Origin: CAYQQQ01 sp964420125
GTDB lineage: Bacteria > Actinomycetota > Acidimicrobiia > Acidimicrobiales > Microtrichaceae
DNA length: 64,000 nt
Assembly: GCA_964420125.1 (NCBI GenBank)
Contig: CAYQQQ010000001.1
Coordinates: 124,001 to 188,000, forward strand
Direction: 5' to 3'
Shown here: piece after piece, positions 34,141 through 42,012 of the stretch
How the letters are laid out: each line of letters begins with the position of its first letter
Numbering within the stretch: the stretch's first letter is position 1
Position numbers and translations under genes: made by a program
Notes under the pieces: model-generated
Told to the model about the DNA's origin: nothing
Seen by the model: only the letters and a program-made list of their open reading frames with translations
Database searches by the model: none

Positions 34141-35373
34141 TCAGCGCGACACGACGGTCACGCACATGGCCGCCACGTCGGTGCCCAGCGTGCCGCCGCC
34201 GTTGTGGGCCAGGCCCACCGATGCGCCCTCGACCTGGCGGTCACCGGAACGGCCCTGCACCTGCTCGGTGAGCTCGATGATCTGGGCGATCCCGGTGGCG
34301 CCCACCGGGTGGCCCTTGCGCAGCAGGCCGCCGGAGGTGTTCACCGGGATGCGGCCACCGAGGGTGGTGGCGCCGCTCTCGACGAGCTCGCCGCCGCCGC
34401 CCTTCTCGCACAGCCCGATGGCTTCGTAGGCCATGATCTCCGCCGGTGCGCTGGCGTCGTGGCACTCCACGACGCTGAGCTCGTCGGGGCCGACGCCCGC
34501 CTCCTCGAGGACCTCCTTGACGCAGGTGGTGGCTACGTCGTCCTCGCCCGGTCCGCGGTCCCAACCCGAGCGCAGCACGCTGGCACGGATGCGAACCGGG
34601 TCGGCGATGCCGAGCTCGGCCGCCTTGCGCTCGCTCACCAGGATCAGCGCACCGGCGCCGTCGCCGATGGGCGAGCACATCGGACGGGTGAGGGGTTCGG
34701 CGATCATCGGCGACGCCAGCACGTCCTCCACGCTCAGCTCCTCGCGGAACTGGGCGCGGGGGTTGAGGTGGCCGTGGCGAGAGTTCTTGGCCGACACCAT
34801 GGCGAACTGCTCGACGGTGGTGCCGTAGGTGTCCATGTGCGCCCGGGCGACCGCCGCGTAGATGTCCATGAACATCGACCGCTTCTCGCCGGCACCGGAG
34901 GCACCCGCATCGCCGCCGCTGGACTTGGCCGAGCTCTGCAGGGCCGCCATGAACTCCTTGACGAACTCCACGTCCACCGCGCCGCTGAAGGCGCCGAAGG
35001 ACTTGCGCTTGTCCTCGTCGTAGAGCTTCTCCACGCCGAGTGCGAGCACGCAGTCGTAGAGGCCGGCGGTGACCATGGCCGCCGCCTGGTGGGCGGCGGT
35101 GGAGGCGGAGGCACAGGCGTTCTCCACGTTGATCACCGGCAACCGGCCGAGGCCCATGTCGCGCAGGATCACCTGCCCGCGGATCGACTCCTGTCCCGTC
35201 ACCAGGCCTGCCGCGGCGTTGCCCACGTAGGCGGCCTCCAGCTGGTCGGCGCCGATGCCCGCGTCCTCCATCGCAGCCTTCACCGCTTCGGTGCCCAGCG
35301 ACTTCAGGCCCCGGTCCATGTGCTTGCCGAACTGGGTCATGCCCACCCCGGCGACGATGGCGTTCATCTTCAT
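34141..35373 (-). CDS. thiolase of the SCP-x / lipid-transfer type (cassette 2)
   Basis: A 410-aa 3-oxoacyl-CoA thiolase-like enzyme. The nucleophile is C87 in NVENACASASTAAHQ, the acid/base His is in CHDASAPAE, and the C-terminal motif is GHPVGATG. AGGAG lies 6 nt before the ATG at 35373. It resembles the cassette 1 thiolase over its full length (NVENACA, HMDTYGTTVEQFA against HMERYGTTQEQLA, RPMCSPIGDGAGALI against RAMCAPMGDGAAAAL). It follows a nitroreductase-family gene by 26 nt. Expected role: removal of an acetyl or propionyl unit from a branched or sterol-type acyl-CoA. Confidence 0.87.
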   Translation of the reverse strand: MKMNAIVAGVGMTQFGKHMDRGLKSLGTEAVKAAMEDAGIGADQLEAAYVGNAAAGLVTGQESIRGQVILRDMGLGRLPVINVENACASASTAAHQAAAMVTAGLYDCVLALGVEKLYDEDKRKSFGAFSGAVDVEFVKEFMAALQSSAKSSGGDAGASGAGEKRSMFMDIYAAVARAHMDTYGTTVEQFAMVSAKNSRHGHLNPRAQFREELSVEDVLASPMIAEPLTRPMCSPIGDGAGALILVSERKAAELGIADPVRIRASVLRSGWDRGPGEDDVATTCVKEVLEEAGVGPDELSVVECHDASAPAEIMAYEAIGLCEKGGGGELVESGATTLGGRIPVNTSGGLLRKGHPVGATGIAQIIELTEQVQGRSGDRQVEGASVGLAHNGGGTLGTDVAAMCVTVVSR

Positions 35374-35399
35374 GGCGATCTCCTTGGTTGGTGTCCGGC

Positions 35400-36188
35400 T
35401 CAGATCAACCCGCTGCCGGGGATGTCGAGCGCCTTGTTGAGGTAGTCGAGCTCCGCCTCCCGCCAGGGCAGAGGAGCCGGTCGGGTGAACATCTTGTCAG
35501 CGGTCAGCTCCTCCACGACAGCCTCGTCCCGAGGGAACGACTCCCCGAAGCTGTTGAGGTGGAAGAGCTCCTCGAAGGGCTGACGGGGGCGCTGGCCACC
35601 CGCCTCCCAGCCCTCGGCCGGGTAGCCGACGGTCTGCAGCAGCAGCACGCGTGAGCTCTCGGGGAGGCCGAGGTTCTCTCGGATCTCCTCGGTGTGGGGC
35701 GTGCCGAGGCAGCAGGTGCCGAGGCCCTGCTCGTAGGCCATCAGGGTGGCCTGGGCGATGCCCTGACCGCAGTCGATCTCGTTGAGGCCGGGCCCCTTGA
35801 GCAGCTCGAGGATGCCGTCGAAGAAGGGGATGATCTTCTCCTCGAGGTCGGACTTCTTGTCGGGTCCCACTCCGAGCGCACCGGCGTCCAGCAGCTCTCG
35901 CAGGCGGTTCGACTGGTCGTCGACCGCGGCGGTGTCGAAGTACCACACGATCACCACCGGGGCCCGACGGATCTGGAAGCCCGCCACGGGTGCCAGCAGG
36001 GCGTCGAGGGTCTCCTGGGGTGCGGTGTGGCGCTCCACCACCACTGCTCGCAGCCCCCCCACGTTGCCCCAGTGGGAGGCGAGGCGGGCGGCCTCGAGCA
36101 TGCGTTGGATCTTCTCGCGCTCCACCGGCTGGTAGGGGCGCATGTAGCGGATCGACCGGCGCCGGCCGATGACCTCTCGCAGTTCCAT
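35400..36188 (-). CDS. nitroreductase-family flavoprotein (cassette 2)
   Basis: A 262-aa FMN-binding protein of the nitroreductase superfamily. The N-terminal RRRSIRYMRPYQPVEREKIQRMLEAARLASHWGNVGG gives the FMN phosphate and ring contacts, and the C-terminal part has DCGQGIAQATLMAYEQGLGTC followed by LLLQTVGYPAEGWEAGGQRPRQPFEELF, the standard end of the fold. Family members reduce nitro groups, quinones, enones or halogenated rings, or take part in cobalamin or F420 chemistry. Here it sits between an acyl-CoA dehydrogenase and a thiolase, so enone or ring reduction on a CoA ester is one possibility. Cassette 1 has no counterpart. AGGAG lies 10 nt upstream of its ATG. Confidence 0.82.
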   Translation of the reverse strand: MELREVIGRRRSIRYMRPYQPVEREKIQRMLEAARLASHWGNVGGLRAVVVERHTAPQETLDALLAPVAGFQIRRAPVVIVWYFDTAAVDDQSNRLRELLDAGALGVGPDKKSDLEEKIIPFFDGILELLKGPGLNEIDCGQGIAQATLMAYEQGLGTCCLGTPHTEEIRENLGLPESSRVLLLQTVGYPAEGWEAGGQRPRQPFEELFHLNSFGESFPRDEAVVEELTADKMFTRPAPLPWREAELDYLNKALDIPGSGLI

Positions 36189-36234
36189 CTGAATCGATCT
36201 CCTTGTGCTGTCGTCGTGATCCTGGTCTCACCCC

Positions 36235-36283
36235 GCTTTGTTGTTCGTGCCTGACCGGAGGCGTCAGCCTCGAACAACAAAGC
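36235..36283. terminator. hairpin between acyl-CoA dehydrogenase and nitroreductase
   Basis: GCTTTGTTGTTCG (36235-36247) pairs perfectly with 36271-36283, with an inner CTGAC/GTCAG stem. It is unusually AT-rich for this DNA. The genes on both sides run on the minus strand, so it could attenuate transcription within cassette 2 rather than end it. Confidence 0.55.
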
Positions 36284-36309
36284 GTTGGAGCCGGCACTCG
36301 CGCCCGGAC

Positions 36310-37509
36310 TCAGAGCTTGGAGCCGCCGATCAGGCTGAGCATCTCGTTGCAGCCGTCCTCGATCATGGCGGCCCGGGCGTCGCGGAGGACCTTCTCGATC
36401 GGGTACTCCTTGGTGAGGCCGTTGCCGCCGAAGATCTGCAGCGCTTCGCTGGCCACCTCGAACGCCGTGGTGGTGCAGAACGTCTTCGAGGCGATCGAGT
36501 ACTGCACCGGCGGAGGGCCGCCGGCGCCGAGCAGGTGGGTCCGCCGCGACAAGGAGGTGGCCGCCTCCACCTTGGCGAACATCTTGAACAGCCGCGACCT
36601 CACGTTCTGGTGCTGGATGATCGGCACGCCGCCCTGCACCCGGTCGTTGGCGTAGTCCAGCGCCATCTCGTACGCGGAGCGAGCCAGCCCGGCGAACGTG
36701 GAGCCCATGAAGGCGTTGGCCACCGCCAACACCATCTCCACGGTCATGGAGTAGAGCTCCTTGCCCACCACCATGTTGGCCGCGGGCACGCGGACGTCGT
36801 CGAAGTGCAGCTCTCCCTGGGGCAGGGCCCGCTGGCCCAGCTTGTTGAGGTTCCTGCCGCGGGACACCCCCGGCAGGTCGAGGGGCGTGAGGCACACGCC
36901 GCCGCCGGAGAACCCCTCGTCGCCGTCGATGGTGCAGAACAGCGCGGCCACCGTGGCGATGGGGCCGTTGGACACCCAGGCGGACTTTGAGCCCTTGATC
37001 ACCCACTCGTCGCCGTCACGGCGGGCGATGCAGTTGGGGCGGACCTCCGCGTCGGCCCAGTGGGGCTCGCTGAAGCCCAGCGAGTCGGAGCCGTGGTCGG
37101 GCTCGGTGACCGCCCAGCAGCCGATCTCCGCGGCGTCCTCGGCCATGTAGCGCTCGGTGAGGGCTGGGTCGCCGGTCAGGGGGACGAAGAACTTCTGGAA
37201 GCCCGACACGGCGAGGCCCACGGCGAGGCCGGCGTCGGCCCATCCGAGGGTCTCCATGATGCGAGCCGACAGCAGCGACTGCTCGAGGGGGTCGAACATG
37301 CCGGCCATCGAGACCGTGTCGACCCCCAGCCCGCGGTACTTCTCGTGCAGCGCCCACAACGGGGAGTCCGCAGCGATCACCTCCTCGGGATCGCACAGCG
37401 CGTCGAGCTGCATGCCCAGCGGTCGGACCTCGTCTCGGGCGAACCGCTCGACCACCTCGAGGACCTCGAGGGCGTCGGCGCCCAGGCCGGCCTCATTCAT
37501 CTGTGTCAT
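36310..37509 (-). CDS. acyl-CoA dehydrogenase (cassette 2)
   Basis: A 399-aa FAD enzyme, exactly as long as its cassette 1 relative and alike throughout (WAVTEPDHGSDS, KSAWVSNGPIATVAALF, LNKLGQRALPQGELHFDDVRVP, ALQIFGGNGLTKEYPIEKVLRDARAAMIEDGCN). It introduces a double bond into an acyl-CoA and passes electrons to electron-transfer flavoprotein. Three start codons are close together (GTG 37512, ATG 37509, ATG 37500); a GGGGGTGAG stretch just upstream makes 37509 a reasonable choice but not certain. It is the first gene of cassette 2, whose promoter region carries one of the two-part motifs. Confidence 0.86.
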   Translation of the reverse strand: MTQMNEAGLGADALEVLEVVERFARDEVRPLGMQLDALCDPEEVIAADSPLWALHEKYRGLGVDTVSMAGMFDPLEQSLLSARIMETLGWADAGLAVGLAVSGFQKFFVPLTGDPALTERYMAEDAAEIGCWAVTEPDHGSDSLGFSEPHWADAEVRPNCIARRDGDEWVIKGSKSAWVSNGPIATVAALFCTIDGDEGFSGGGVCLTPLDLPGVSRGRNLNKLGQRALPQGELHFDDVRVPAANMVVGKELYSMTVEMVLAVANAFMGSTFAGLARSAYEMALDYANDRVQGGVPIIQHQNVRSRLFKMFAKVEAATSLSRRTHLLGAGGPPPVQYSIASKTFCTTTAFEVASEALQIFGGNGLTKEYPIEKVLRDARAAMIEDGCNEMLSLIGGSKL

Positions 37510-37943
37510 CACTCACCCCCGGGTGCAGTGTTCGGTAGCGGTCGGTAGGTCGGTGGGATGCTCTGAAGGTCGAGTGCCCGACCACCGGCAGGGACGATCG
37601 CGGCGACCAGCATGGCCAGCGCCCGAATGTCACCCCAGCCGTGGGTCGGCGTGACCCTCGGACCGGGCCGACGACGCACGCACCCCACCCCTGGATCGCG
37701 ACGGCAGGGTCGCGACGCGCCGGAGCGACGCGTGGTGATCGCCGGAGCGGTGTTCGGACATCCAACCCCCTGGTTCGACGAGCACGTCCCCACCTGCTCG
37801 TAACTTTATGCAGAATATCGCGGGATAGGTGGAGGCGCATCCCGTGTGAAATGGGGCTCACGGTGCACCCCACCGACCGCGACGTGCTGAGGTGTGCGGG
37901 GTCGGCGACGCCGCCGACCTGACACGAGAGGACAGGCGAGACC
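37510..37943. other. 434-bp divergent intergenic region
   Basis: Separates cassette 2 (minus) from the alpha/beta hydrolase (plus). It holds the two-part motif at 37797-37821 and, just right of it, GCAGAATATC, a 10-mer also found in the TetR/FAD promoter region (2892-2901). The part from 37513 to 37790 is G+C-rich, with short repeats such as TCGCGAC twice near 37697-37716. I see no convincing gene there, although short reading frames are open. Confidence 0.5.
37797..37821. promoter_or_regulatory. two-part motif, site 3 (cassette 2 / hydrolase promoter region)
   Basis: CTCGTAA (37797-37803), 11 nt, ATATCGC (37815-37821). On the minus strand this is GCGATAT-N11-TTACGAG, identical in both halves and in spacing to site 1 at 8076-8100. 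Confidence 0.55.
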
Positions 37944-38870
37944 ATGGGGACACGGCATGACGTGGAGCTCGAGGGCCATGGCGGAGTGGTCCTGCGGGGA
38001 TGGCTCGACCTCCCGGAGCCCGACGCCGCCACGGGCGCCGGGGTGGTCATGGCCCACGGCTTCTCGGCGGTCAAGGAGATGCGGCTCGATCGCTTCGCCG
38101 AGGTGTTCTGCGACGCCGGCCTCGCCGTGCTGACCTACGACCATCGCAACCTCGGCGCCTCCGACGGAGAGCCGCGCCAGCAGATCAACCCCTGGGCCCA
38201 GGCTCGTGACTACCGGGCCGCGCTGGGGTGGCTGGCCGAGCGTCCAGAGGTCGACGCCGAGCGCCTGGGCATCTGGGGCTCCAGCTACAGCGGCGGGGAG
38301 GTGATGGTGGTGGGAGCTTGCGACGACCGGGCGAAGGCCGTGGTGGCCAACGTCCCCTTCGCCGGGCTCCCCGGAGTGGACTACTCCCACCCCGCCGACG
38401 TGACGGCACGCTTCGAGCGACTGCGCGCCGCGCTGCTCGACGACTCCGGTGCGGGACCGGCGGACACGGATCAGGTGCCGGTCGGACCGATGGCGGTGGT
38501 GGTGGAACCCGGTGACGACCGGCCCGCGTTCCTTCCCCAGCCCGAGTCCTCGGAGTACTTCCTCCTCTTCGCCGAAGACGGCCCGGAGCCGACCTCGTGG
38601 CGCAACGAGGTGACGGTGGTGTCGATGTTGGGCGATCCGCCCTGGGACCCGGGCGTGTGCGCCGGCTTCATCGCCCCCACACCGCTCCTCATGGTCGTGG
38701 CGACCCACGACGAGCTCGCCGAGACGGCCGTGTCGGTCGCCGCCTGGGATCGGGCCGGGGAACCCAAGGAGCTGATCATGGTGGAAGGCCACCACTTCGT
38801 GCCCTACGAGGGCGACGAGTTCGACCTGGCCGCAGGAGCAGCAGCGCGCTTCTTCACCCACCACCTCTGA
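37944..38870 (+). CDS. alpha/beta hydrolase
   Basis: A 308-aa serine hydrolase of the dienelactone hydrolase/acyl-peptidase-like group. Oxyanion-hole region VVMAHGFSAVKEMRLDRFA, nucleophile Ser114 in WGSSYSGGEV, and a late catalytic His in MVEGHHFVPYEGDEF; the catalytic Asp may be in ATHDELAE. YDHRNLGASDGEPRQQINPWAQARDYRAALGWL is typical of this family. It is cytoplasmic, with no signal peptide. Such enzymes hydrolyse esters, lactones or thioesters. It is divergent from cassette 2 and shares its promoter region, so it may open a lactone or release an acyl group in the same pathway. This is inference from position only. Confidence 0.82.
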   Translation: MGTRHDVELEGHGGVVLRGWLDLPEPDAATGAGVVMAHGFSAVKEMRLDRFAEVFCDAGLAVLTYDHRNLGASDGEPRQQINPWAQARDYRAALGWLAERPEVDAERLGIWGSSYSGGEVMVVGACDDRAKAVVANVPFAGLPGVDYSHPADVTARFERLRAALLDDSGAGPADTDQVPVGPMAVVVEPGDDRPAFLPQPESSEYFLLFAEDGPEPTSWRNEVTVVSMLGDPPWDPGVCAGFIAPTPLLMVVATHDELAETAVSVAAWDRAGEPKELIMVEGHHFVPYEGDEFDLAAGAAARFFTHHL

Positions 38871-38906
38871 AGCCAGCGCCCCCTTCTCCACCCGTCTCCC
38901 CCCAGC

Positions 38907-38951
38907 TTCTTGGATCGATGGCGACGCTCACGGTCGCCATCGATCCAAGAA
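38907..38951. terminator. perfect 19-bp hairpin after the hydrolase gene
   Basis: Arms 38907-38925 and 38933-38951 are exactly complementary, with a 7-nt loop. It lies between the convergent hydrolase and ferredoxin-like genes and probably stops transcription from the left. A related weaker hairpin follows at 38967-39013. Confidence 0.75.
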
Positions 38952-38966
38952 CCCGACCCAACCGCC

Positions 38967-39013
38967 GTTCTCGGACACGCGGCGACGCTCAGCGTCGCCG
39001 GCGGTCCAAGAAG
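38967..39013. repeat. second, diverged hairpin next to 38907-38951
   Basis: Core stem GGCGACGC/GCGTCGCC (38981-38988 with 38992-38999) with imperfect outer arms resembling those of the preceding hairpin (TTCT-GGA against TCCAAGAA). Two tandem related hairpins suggest a repeated element or a pair of facing terminators. Confidence 0.5.
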
Positions 39014-39026
39014 CGGGAGGGGCGGG

Positions 39027-39458
39027 TCACGCAGGGGCGGGACCGCCGTCGGCCGGGCCGTCGGGCTCGGCGGCCGCGGCCAGCTTGGAGGCCTTGCGGG
39101 CCTTGGGGCACATCAGGTTGGAGCCCAGGTCGCAACGGGTGCACACCCAGCCGTCGCTGTCGGGCGGCTTCCACATCGAGTTGCCGCACTCGGTGCAGCG
39201 CCTGCGTCCCTCCGCGCAGCCCCACTCCTCGTAGCGGCTGGAGGAGAGGGGACAGCCACGCCCCCAGCACATCGCCCACTCGGGGTCGGGCCCGAGCGCG
39301 TGCTGCCGGCAGACCACGGCGCACTTGCCGCAGTCGTTGCAGTTCAGGGAGACGACCTCGTAGGTCATGGTCGCCTCGGTCACTCGGATCGCTCCGCGTG
39401 GACATGCCTGACGGCACATGTCGCAACCGTCGCACTCCGGCCCCACGCGGAAGCTCAT
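39027..39458 (-). CDS. small 2[4Fe-4S] ferredoxin with zinc-ribbon-like tail
   Basis: A 143-aa protein. CDGCDMCRQACP (residues 9-20) and CNDCGKCAVVCR (40-51) are two classical four-Cys motifs, though they lack the usual Pro after the last Cys of the second. A Cys-rich stretch follows (MCWGRGCPL, WGCAEGRRRCTECGNSMW, WVCTRCDLG, LMCPKAR) that could bind one or two more metal ions. The tail is low-complexity. It is the last gene of the F operon, downstream of the chaperone by 87 nt. It could be the soluble electron carrier that links the cytoplasmic molybdoenzymes (F and perhaps the lone paralogues) to reductant pools. I do not know a named family with exactly this arrangement. Confidence 0.75.
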   Translation of the reverse strand: MSFRVGPECDGCDMCRQACPRGAIRVTEATMTYEVVSLNCNDCGKCAVVCRQHALGPDPEWAMCWGRGCPLSSSRYEEWGCAEGRRRCTECGNSMWKPPDSDGWVCTRCDLGSNLMCPKARKASKLAAAAEPDGPADGGPAPA

Positions 39459-39545
39459 CGAGCACCTCCCGGCATGCGGTGGAGGGTACCGCTCGCGAAG
39501 CGGTCCCGGGCCGCAGCGCGGCCCGGGACGCTCACGAACTGCGTG

Positions 39546-40208
39546 TCAGCCAGCCATCCACTTGGCGTCGCCCGCCACGAACGACTCGAGGCGGTCGACG
39601 GCCCAGGCGTAGAACGGAGTGGGATCCGCACCGCGGACCGCGGCCGCGAACTGGGGCACCCAGTCGCCCAGCTGGCGCTCGAGGAAGTCGACCTGGGCCC
39701 GCCGGAAGGACTTGCCCAACCGGGGTGAGCTGGCGGCGGCTTCCTTGAAGGCCAGGAACTGCATGAAGTCCACCTCGGCGGTGAGGTGGTCGAAGGGGAC
39801 TTCGTCGTTGCCGGTGCCGAGGCCGTAGTACTCGTAGGCACGGCGCAGCTCGACCAGGTTCTGGTCGCGATCGGCCACGTAGGCACCGCCCCAGATGCGG
39901 CGCACACCGTCGTGCTCCGCCAGGAACAAGCGCTCGTACGCCTCTTTCAGCTGGTCCTCGCCGGCGTCGCCGGTGGGGACCTCGCCGATCTCCCAGTCGA
40001 AGGCCAGCAGCTCGATGGCCTCGGTGAAGTCCGAGGCCCACTGCCCCGAGGCCGTCTTCTCGGCGAAGGCGGCGTCCGGCACGGCGAAGAGCTGGCCCAG
40101 CACCTGGTAGGTGGCGCTGCGAGCGGTGATCTCGCTCTCCTCCACCTCCAGCACGCCGCCGGCGGCGTCGTCGCTGATCTCCAGTCCGGTCAGTGAATAG
40201 GCGAACAC
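39546..40208 (-). CDS. TorD/DmsD-family molybdoenzyme chaperone (delta subunit, F operon)
   Basis: A 220-aa helical chaperone. Recognisable segments are EAYERLFLAEHDGVRRIWGGAYVADRDQ and the family's most conserved stretch, here PFDHLTAEVDFMQFLAFKEAAA, then RAQVDFLERQLGDWVPQFAAAV. It should guide Mo-cofactor insertion into paralogue F. Because F has no Tat signal, its role here would be cofactor insertion only. Start is GTG 40208 with AGAGGA 8 nt upstream, 13 nt after the beta-subunit stop. It may also serve the five lone paralogues, none of which has a chaperone gene nearby; this is a guess. Confidence 0.85.
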   Translation of the reverse strand: MFAYSLTGLEISDDAAGGVLEVEESEITARSATYQVLGQLFAVPDAAFAEKTASGQWASDFTEAIELLAFDWEIGEVPTGDAGEDQLKEAYERLFLAEHDGVRRIWGGAYVADRDQNLVELRRAYEYYGLGTGNDEVPFDHLTAEVDFMQFLAFKEAAASSPRLGKSFRRAQVDFLERQLGDWVPQFAAAVRGADPTPFYAWAVDRLESFVAGDAKWMAG

Positions 40209-40221
40209 GTTGCGGGTCCTC

Positions 40222-41310
40222 TCACTTCTTGCTGCTGATCTCGACCGGGATGCTCTCGGGAGAGCGGTCGAGGGACGCAGGGTCGTTGGTGAACGGGCCG
40301 AAGAGGTCCAGCCAGTTGTAGACGATCAGGGTGTCGAGGATCTCCGAGCTCCCACCGCCGCGCACCGTCTCCAACTCGCTCTGCAGCGTCGCCAGCGCGG
40401 TGTGCACCTTCGGACCGAACAGCGACTCGAGGTACTCCGGCGGGATGCGCGGCGTGTCGTAGTCGATGGAGAGGTCCTCGTGCAGCCGGTAGGGCGACAG
40501 CGGCGGGACGTAGAAGATGTTCGGGCCGGTGCCGTGCTCGGCGTGCAGCGGCACGGCGATGCCCCACTCGTTGACCATCTTGTGGATCGGCCCCTCCTCG
40601 TCGTCGAGGAAGCCCACGAACGCCAGGCGGCCGGGGCACTGGCGGGCGCACACCGGAGCGACGCCCTCCTCGAGGCGGGGGAAGCACATGATGCAGTGCT
40701 GGGAGACGTGCCGCGCGTAGTTGTAGTAGATCTTCTTGTACGGGCAGGCCTCCATGCACATGCGGAAGCCCTGGCACTGGTCCTCGTTGCGCAGCACGAT
40801 GCCGTCCTCGCGCCGCTTGTACATGGCGCCGCTCGGGCAGGCCTCGGCGCACACCGGCCGGGTGCAGTGGTTGCACAGCCGGGGGAGGTAGAAGTAGTAG
40901 GCGTTGGGGTACTCACCCGCGCCCTGGTCCTCGTCCCAGTTCATGCCCCACTCGTTGCGGCCGTCATCGGTCTCGATGGGCTTGAGGTGCACGGAGTTGC
41001 CCTTGCCCTCGTAGAAGACCTCCTGGTAGTTGAACTCCCAGCCGCCGCCGAAGTCGGCGCGGCCCGGCTGCTGGCCAGGGACGGGGACGCCGTCCTGGAG
41101 GCCGCCACCCATGGTCTCCCAGTCCTTGGGAGTGCCCTTGCCGGGCTGGGTGTTGACGGTCATCCACCACTCGTGCTCCTCGCCCTCTTCCTGGGTCCAC
41201 AGCACCTTGCAGCCCACGGAGCAGGACTGGCAGCCCATGCACTTGTTCAGATCGAAGACCATCGCGATCTGCTTCATGGGGCCGGTCGACGGTTGCATCA
41301 CATCACTCAT
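40222..41310 (-). CDS. iron-sulfur beta subunit of type II molybdoenzyme (F operon)
   Basis: A 362-aa four-cluster ferredoxin subunit. Cys groups: CMGCQSCSVGCK, CNHCTRPVCAEACP, CQGFRMCMEACPYKK and CIMCFPRLEEGVAPVCARQCP. Phe stands at the non-Cys position of the third group, predicting a [3Fe-4S] cluster there. Similar to the D-operon beta subunit along its length (YFYLPRLCNHCTRP against FFYLPRVCNHCTYP; YKRREDGIV against YKRPEDGIV). ATG 41310 is preceded by GGAG 7 nt upstream. It passes electrons between the F catalytic subunit and the gamma subunit. It is one of only two beta genes for seven catalytic subunits in this window. Confidence 0.92.
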   Translation of the reverse strand: MSDVMQPSTGPMKQIAMVFDLNKCMGCQSCSVGCKVLWTQEEGEEHEWWMTVNTQPGKGTPKDWETMGGGLQDGVPVPGQQPGRADFGGGWEFNYQEVFYEGKGNSVHLKPIETDDGRNEWGMNWDEDQGAGEYPNAYYFYLPRLCNHCTRPVCAEACPSGAMYKRREDGIVLRNEDQCQGFRMCMEACPYKKIYYNYARHVSQHCIMCFPRLEEGVAPVCARQCPGRLAFVGFLDDEEGPIHKMVNEWGIAVPLHAEHGTGPNIFYVPPLSPYRLHEDLSIDYDTPRIPPEYLESLFGPKVHTALATLQSELETVRGGGSSEILDTLIVYNWLDLFGPFTNDPASLDRSPESIPVEISSKK

Positions 41311-41324
41311 GTCACATCTCCGAT

Positions 41325-41915
41325 TCAGGAATCGATCGAGAGCGACACCCAGTCGGTGGTCGCAGCCCCGATGCCGGCTCGTTCTTCGTTGGATCCGTCC
41401 CAGACCGCGACACCCAGTTGGCCGCCGCCCTGCAGCTCGACCACCGGGTGGCTCAGCACGACCGCCCACCGGCCGCCGTCGCAGGACGCAGAGGCGGACA
41501 CCTCGCCGTCCTGGGGCCGGAACACGCCCGGGCCGTTGCCGGTCAGGTGGCGACCGGTGCCCTCGTCGGAGCGCCAGAACCAGAGGTTGACCGTGGCGCC
41601 CTCGCTGCCGATCGTGGCGGCGGGAGCGTCGCCACCGGCGGGGAAGTACACCGCGGCGCAGTCGGGGAACTCGGTGTTGGGCTGGTCGGAGTCGGCCCAC
41701 TCGAGGCGCACCCAGGCGGTCGCCCCGTCGTGGGCGGCGGCGACCGTCGCCTCGGACACGTTGCCGTAGGGCAGGTCCGACCACTTGACCCGGACGTACT
41801 CCGTGGGTTGTGCATCGATGGGGATGGGCGAGAGGCTCACGGCCTCACCGGCCACCTCCGACCACCCCGCGGCACCCGGATCGCTGAGATCCGATGAAAC
41901 CTTGCTCACCTGCAT
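41325..41915 (-). CDS. gamma subunit, ethylbenzene dehydrogenase-like haem-b domain (F operon)
   Basis: A 196-aa protein with the short beta-sandwich layout of type II gamma subunits: VAAAHDGATAWVRLEWADSD (strand pair matching TIAFRLEWDDDS of the D gamma subunit), CAAVYFPAGG, TVNLWFWRSDEG (matching the family's N-LW-W block), and a final GGGQLGVAVWDGSNEERAG, the conserved closing motif. No signal peptide, twin arginine or lipobox, in contrast to the D-operon gamma. This is consistent with a cytoplasmic complex. Haem ligation is assumed from the family and the exact Met/Lys pair was not identified. It lies 14 nt upstream of the beta gene and 97 nt downstream of alpha. Confidence 0.78.
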   Translation of the reverse strand: MQVSKVSSDLSDPGAAGWSEVAGEAVSLSPIPIDAQPTEYVRVKWSDLPYGNVSEATVAAAHDGATAWVRLEWADSDQPNTEFPDCAAVYFPAGGDAPAATIGSEGATVNLWFWRSDEGTGRHLTGNGPGVFRPQDGEVSASASCDGGRWAVVLSHPVVELQGGGQLGVAVWDGSNEERAGIGAATTDWVSLSIDS

Positions 41916-42012
41916 GTGCTGACTCCTCCACCTTTGCTCGTCGAGCGCCGGCCGCCTGCCACTGGAGTGGCGACGGACCGGCCCCCCTTACCCACGATCC
42001 TCTCGGACCTGT

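Noticed and set aside
37509..37793. 94-aa open frame in the cassette 2 promoter region
   Set aside because: No ribosome-binding site or family motif, and competing open frames in other phases; the region is better explained as regulatory DNA or a decayed repeat.
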